From a virus, in IMG/VR virus record IMGVR_UViG_3300027719_000041, positions 1 to 28,121 of that record: a stretch of DNA of 28,121 bases. One strand, written 5' to 3'. A program made the position numbers and the translations under genes. This document shows, in pieces, positions 24,751-28,121 of the stretch (positions are counted from its first letter, which is position 1; each line of letters opens with the position of its first letter). Below the pieces are notes generated by a model, which saw only the letters and a list, made by a program, of their open reading frames with translations, ran no database searches and had not been told where the DNA came from.

Positions 24751-25289
24751 TCAGTTTCCTCTTTAGGTTCTTCAAAGATGAACTGGGAGTGCCTCAGAAT
24801 CCTCATAGCGTTGATGAACTGCTCCCACTCCTTCAGCCGGTGAGTCTTCCTCTGGGCAACGATGTTCCTGATGACCTTGTAGTTGGTACAGACAATCCTA
24901 CGCTGGAGAAAGGATTCAGGTAGAAGAGCTTTGAGAAGATCGAATTGCTTCTCACCAACCATCATGTTCAACATCTCCAAGACCTGAGAAGGGATACCAG
25001 GAGCCTCAAAGTCATCAGGAGTGAGATGCTTCTTCAACATCGTGTGCATAGTAGACTGAGACTGCTTGGTCATCCCAACCCTGTAGGTGTCAAACTGTTG
25101 CCACCAATACCTAGGAGCTACGATGTCCAACCAGACAACCATGCTCTCAAGGAACTTATTATGTCCCCCATCCATGTGAGCAAGACGTGTAGCAGCATTC
25201 CAAGCCTTGTGAGGAGAGACATTATAGGAGAGAGATAGCCCTACCATAGCAGGGAGATAACCGGCTTCATCCAGTAACAGGACTTCCAT
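24747..25289 (-). CDS. ThyX-like (flavin-dependent thymidylate synthase-related) protein
   Basis: 180 residues. The stretch APRYWWQQFDTYRVGMTKQS then QSTMHTM (residues 58-84) resembles the substrate- and flavin-binding region of ThyX-related phage proteins, and SFLQRRIVCTNYKVIRNIV with AQRKTHRLKEW (127-155) resembles their second conserved helix. The canonical ThyX signature RHR...S.N..S.RY is not present, so activity is uncertain. If active it would make dTMP from dUMP, fitting its place with the reductase and the NTP pyrophosphatase. AAGGAG lies five bases before ATG 25289; it overlaps the previous gene by 23 bases. Confidence 0.5.
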   Translation of the reverse strand: MEVLLLDEAGYLPAMVGLSLSYNVSPHKAWNAATRLAHMDGGHNKFLESMVVWLDIVAPRYWWQQFDTYRVGMTKQSQSTMHTMLKKHLTPDDFEAPGIPSQVLEMLNMMVGEKQFDLLKALLPESFLQRRIVCTNYKVIRNIVAQRKTHRLKEWEQFINAMRILRHSQFIFEEPKEETE

Positions 25290-25653
25290 ATGTCTCCTTG
25301 AGTTTGTTGAGGTAGAAGGTAGCCTTGTTCAAATCCTCCAGCCCACCCTTGAGCTTATGTCGAGTGACATACTTGACCACATTGCCTTCAAGGAAAGACA
25401 TCTTGTTAGCCATTATATAATCAATAGGCTGGATGCTACCTTGAGTGTAGTGAGGAGGATGCGATACCATGTCGTATTTGACAGGAAGGTCCGCATAAGT
25501 AATAGGAAGGTCATCACGATAGATAGTAGACTTGATAGCTAACAATTCAGCTTGTTCATCTTTACAGTAGGGACAGATAGCTGGAAGTTCATCTCTAAAA
25601 CGCTCATGGAGGATATGACCACATTTAGTACATTCCCAATCTCTACGGCTCAA
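25267..25653 (-). CDS. Zinc-ribbon plus DUF3310-like protein (T7 gp1.7-type domain)
   Basis: 128 residues from a TTG start at 25653, with AAGGAGG six bases upstream. Longer reading back to 25869 is open but lies inside the MazG-like gene. Residues 8-30 have two CxxC pairs (CTKC, CPYC), a zinc ribbon. Residues 64-120 (SHPPHYTQGSIQPIDYI, FLEGNVVKYVTRHKLKG, LNKATFYLNKL) are a DUF3310 domain, related to the gp1.7 nucleotide kinase family of T7. A role in nucleotide phosphorylation is thus plausible but not shown. It overlaps the MazG-like stop by 11 bases. Confidence 0.78.
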   Translation of the reverse strand: MSRRDWECTKCGHILHERFRDELPAICPYCKDEQAELLAIKSTIYRDDLPITYADLPVKYDMVSHPPHYTQGSIQPIDYIMANKMSFLEGNVVKYVTRHKLKGGLEDLNKATFYLNKLKETYGSPVTG

Positions 25654-26077
25654 TGAGTCCCTCCTTTTCAAGGATAGAAATAATCTCAGGAAGAGGAGAC
25701 GTGTAAGCATCCCCCTTGATGATTTTTCCATTGGTGTCCTTGGTGGTTCCTTTCTTTTCATTGGCAGAGATGACAGCGTCGAAACATTCATTGGCAACTT
25801 CCGCAGGGACGCCAAGGGCTTCCGTATATATGTCCCTAAACTCAGTAAGACCATGATGAAGACAGACAAGGAACAAATCTGGTTCCTTCATCTTAGCCTC
25901 AGTACCTGCTCCTACGAAAGATAAATCACAAAGCTCTTGAATCTTCTCAGCCAAAGATGGAGCTTTGAAAATCTCAGTCAACTCCTCCATCAACATCTCG
26001 AATTCAAGCTCAGGATTGAACTCAAGATTATTCCTATCCTTGTTCCACTTCTCGATGCGCTCATATGTATCCATCAT
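25643..26077 (-). CDS. MazG-like all-alpha NTP pyrophosphohydrolase
   Basis: 144 residues. The metal-binding pattern of the family is present: EELTE (Glu31, Glu32, Glu35) and ELCD (Glu48, Asp51). It is followed by helices and a C-terminal SANEKKGTTKDTNGKIIKG segment often seen in phage members. Such enzymes split NTPs or dNTPs to monophosphate and pyrophosphate, adjusting the pool or lowering (p)ppGpp signalling. Two adjacent ATGs (26077, 26074) follow GGGGAG; the second has the better spacing. It begins 9 bases after the DNA polymerase stop. Confidence 0.72.
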   Translation of the reverse strand: MMDTYERIEKWNKDRNNLEFNPELEFEMLMEELTEIFKAPSLAEKIQELCDLSFVGAGTEAKMKEPDLFLVCLHHGLTEFRDIYTEALGVPAEVANECFDAVISANEKKGTTKDTNGKIIKGDAYTSPLPEIISILEKEGLIEP

Positions 26078-26085
26078 ATCTCCCC

Positions 26086-27882
26086 TTAATGTGTTTCAGC
26101 CCAATTATCTCCAACACCATAGTCCCCATCAAGAGGACATCTGAATTTGAAGTGTTCTCCAGCTAATTGAATAGCCTTCTTACAAACCTCTCCAGCAGCT
26201 TCAGCATCTTCAGCTTTCACTTCAAGCTGGAACTCATCATGAATGTTAGCTACAAACTCATAGTCATAACCTCTCCTAAAGAGTTCTTCATCAGCTATAA
26301 CCAAAGCCTTCTTCATTATCACTGCCCCAGCAGACTGAAGTAGAGTATTAAGAGCAGCATGAGAAGAACGAACATTGAGCTTACGGCGGTCCAGACCAAC
26401 AAGAAAGCCCCTGTTGGAGACAGCCTCGCCCACTGCTTCAACCAGTTTACCCAACGCAGGAACCCTAGCCAGGAATCTCTTCCTAGCTGATGCTCCCTGC
26501 TGGCGTCCTTTGCCAAGAATTGCACCAAGTTTTTCATCACCTGCTCCGTAGATAAAAGCATAGAAGAATGTCTTTGCTACATCCCTGTCATTGATGCCTA
26601 GAGCATTCATGTTGAGAGTATGGATGTCAGTACCTTCATCCTTGCTCCCAGACACTACAGCCTCAGCATATTTGCCTCCATCATACCTAGCCATGTAATG
26701 CCCTAGACAGCGAGCTTCTAGTCCAGCAGCATCACAGCCTACTAGTTTATAACCAGTAGGAACTGTGAAGAGTCCTCGACAGTCCTTGCCATATGGAGAA
26801 TACACAGCAGGAACTTGAGCCATGTTGGGATGACTATGAGTCATTCTCCCTGTCACGGCCCCACAGGTATTCACAGAGCCGTGAATTCTACCCGTGGTTG
26901 TGTTGTAAGCCTTGAGCCATCCCTGGTTCCCTTCAGCTAGCTGACCTAGTCTCTTGTCGAGCATTAAATATTCGGCAATGAGCTTGGCTTCTGGGTATGG
27001 AAGGGAGGCTAGGATTTCATCTGAGACTTTCGGTTCACCTTGGTCTGTAAATTCCAGAGGCTTCCAGTTGAAGCCCCTAGTCAAGACCTTGGCGATATGT
27101 TGTCTACTAGAAGGGTTGAACTCCACCAGTTCTATTTTAGTACAAGGAGCATTAGCATAATAGCCATACTTCTTATTGAAGGCTTTGGGAGTGAATGTCT
27201 TTCCTCCCACATAGAAGGAGCCAAAGCGGTCAATGAGTTCTTTCTGTATCTCCTCTTGCCTAGAGCGGAGTTTTAAGTAAAGAGCCTCTGCCTTCGAGAC
27301 ATCGAACATGAATCCCTTCTGTTCCTGTCTGAAGATTATTTCAGCAACCTGATGCTCCAGCTTGAGAGCTTCAGGAGAGACATTCTGTGCTGAAAGTAAA
27401 TCGACCAGCTTTTTAAGAACCACCACATCCTGAACATTATATTCAGACATCTCCCTCGACCATTTAGACCAATCACTCCACTCTCCTTTATACTCTTTCA
27501 ACCTGTAGCCCCAAGCTTTGAGGCTGTGGGAGCCTATGAGGTTACCTGGAAGGATGTCCTTCTTGAAGAGGTTGAAGTCAGTCTTACGAATGTCAGGGAA
27601 AGCCAAGCGACTCCAGACAAGAGTGTCTATGACTTCTCCGAAACCCTTGAAATCAGGATAGAGCTTCTTCAAGGCAGGGACATCGAAACCTATGGCATTA
27701 TGGGCGACGATAGGGACGCCTTCTCTGGAGGCTTTCTCGATAGCCATAAGGAGTTGACTAGGAGACACTCCCTCAGGGTCAAATTGAAACATGGTGTTGG
27801 TGTTGGTATCTAAGGCAGCGGCACAGAAGCAGGTGTCGAGAGCATCTAGGAAGCCATTGGTTTCAATATCGAAGAGAAGCAT
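26086..27882 (-). CDS. Family A DNA polymerase with 3'-5' exonuclease (T7 gp5-like)
   Basis: 598 residues, about 100 shorter than T7 gp5. Exonuclease motifs: FDIETNG (Asp5, Glu7), AHNAIGFDVPAL (Asn62, Asp67) and YNVQDVVVL (Tyr148, Asp152), all intact, so proofreading is expected. Polymerase motifs: CDAAGLEARCLGH (Asp384, Glu389), the O-helix RDVAKTFFYAFIYGAGDEKLG (Arg433, Lys437, Tyr441, Tyr445) and NIHDEFQLEV (His548, Asp549, Glu550). Tyr441 is at the position called 762 in E. coli Pol I, as in T7. The shorter length leaves little room for a T7-type thioredoxin-binding insert. GGGAGG lies three bases before ATG 27882. Confidence 0.97.
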   Translation of the reverse strand: MLLFDIETNGFLDALDTCFCAAALDTNTNTMFQFDPEGVSPSQLLMAIEKASREGVPIVAHNAIGFDVPALKKLYPDFKGFGEVIDTLVWSRLAFPDIRKTDFNLFKKDILPGNLIGSHSLKAWGYRLKEYKGEWSDWSKWSREMSEYNVQDVVVLKKLVDLLSAQNVSPEALKLEHQVAEIIFRQEQKGFMFDVSKAEALYLKLRSRQEEIQKELIDRFGSFYVGGKTFTPKAFNKKYGYYANAPCTKIELVEFNPSSRQHIAKVLTRGFNWKPLEFTDQGEPKVSDEILASLPYPEAKLIAEYLMLDKRLGQLAEGNQGWLKAYNTTTGRIHGSVNTCGAVTGRMTHSHPNMAQVPAVYSPYGKDCRGLFTVPTGYKLVGCDAAGLEARCLGHYMARYDGGKYAEAVVSGSKDEGTDIHTLNMNALGINDRDVAKTFFYAFIYGAGDEKLGAILGKGRQQGASARKRFLARVPALGKLVEAVGEAVSNRGFLVGLDRRKLNVRSSHAALNTLLQSAGAVIMKKALVIADEELFRRGYDYEFVANIHDEFQLEVKAEDAEAAGEVCKKAIQLAGEHFKFRCPLDGDYGVGDNWAETH

Positions 27883-27900
27883 AGTCCTCCCTTATATGGT

Positions 27901-28121
27901 TTAGGTTCCCTCCACATCCTCCGCTATGGCTGCACAGCCTCTATCATACGCCCTAAATCCAACATGGATGGATTCGCCATACCGCCAAGCTTCCAGAACA
28001 TCTTTGAGGGTATCCTTGAGATTTGATATCTCCCCGTCCTTGGCGGCGATTTCGGCGGCGTGGTCGGTGAAGATGGAAATAAAGTCCACGCAATTCTCAA
28101 GAGGGTGCCCGTGGTCATCAG
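27901..28121 (-). CDS. Hypothetical protein, 5' end outside the window
   Basis: The frame is open from the right edge to a stop at 27901, 18 bases before the polymerase start; a GTG at 28089 is a possible internal start with no ribosome binding site, so I treat the gene as partial. At least 73 residues, with a Glu/Lys/Leu helix (DHAAEIAAKDGEISNLKDTL) that may be a coiled coil. Codons are richer in G and C at third positions (GCC, GAC, ATC) than those of the polymerase. No known family recognised. Confidence 0.55.
   Translation of the reverse strand, partial: DDHGHPLENCVDFISIFTDHAAEIAAKDGEISNLKDTLKDVLEAWRYGESIHVGFRAYDRGCAAIAEDVEGT

Noticed and set aside
25654-25869. N-terminal extension of the DUF3310 protein back to 25869
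   Set aside because: It lies wholly within the MazG-like gene in another frame and reads as low-quality sequence; the TTG at 25653 has an excellent ribosome binding site.

Overview
This window is a 28.1 kb piece of a lytic, short-tailed (podovirus) phage genome with T7-like architecture. Every gene I accept lies on the minus strand, so the biological reading direction is from 28121 down to 1. The order matches the T7 right arm: DNA polymerase (gp5), 5'-3' exonuclease (gp6), then gp7.3-like protein, portal (gp8), scaffold (gp9), capsid (gp10), a terminator in the T7 T-phi position, gp11, gp12, gp13-like, gp14, gp15, gp16, tail fibre (gp17), a small membrane protein in the holin position (gp17.5), small terminase (gp18) and large terminase (gp19, cut by the left edge). 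A lipoprotein signal and T7-like internal virion proteins suggest a Gram-negative host. The host cannot be named, and no RNA polymerase, primase/helicase, SSB or integrase is in view. The family-A polymerase without room for a T7-type thioredoxin-binding insert and the B12-type ribonucleotide reductase are typical of marine or environmental podoviruses.

Right part (28121 to 19037) is replication, nucleotide metabolism and lysis. It holds a partial ORF at the edge, DNA polymerase, a MazG-like NTP pyrophosphatase, a zinc-ribbon/DUF3310 protein, a ThyX-like protein, a two-helix membrane protein, a phospholipase A2-like protein, a lipoprotein, two overlapping Cys-rich ORFs, a small conserved protein, the exonuclease and a small unknown. 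After these come a class II ribonucleotide reductase interrupted by a 317-residue intein, a further unknown, and a peptidoglycan-enzyme candidate. Genes are tightly packed with 1-30 base overlaps, suggesting translational coupling.

A 190-base non-coding block (18847-19036) separates this part from the late genes. It carries a direct repeat, a 14-base palindrome, one copy of a 17-base repeat and a GGAGGATA hairpin. It occupies the place where T7 has its phi6.5 promoter and R6.5 processing site.

Left part (18846 to 1) is morphogenesis and packaging. Two long, bulged, sequence-related hairpins stand before the tail fibre gene and before the small terminase gene. A second copy of the 17-base repeat, again with a GGAGGAT hairpin, stands before the large terminase gene. 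The most notable items are the Pro1 intein placed directly before the catalytic cysteine of the reductase, and the family of duplicated RNA-like hairpins, which probably are processing or regulatory elements of the late transcripts.
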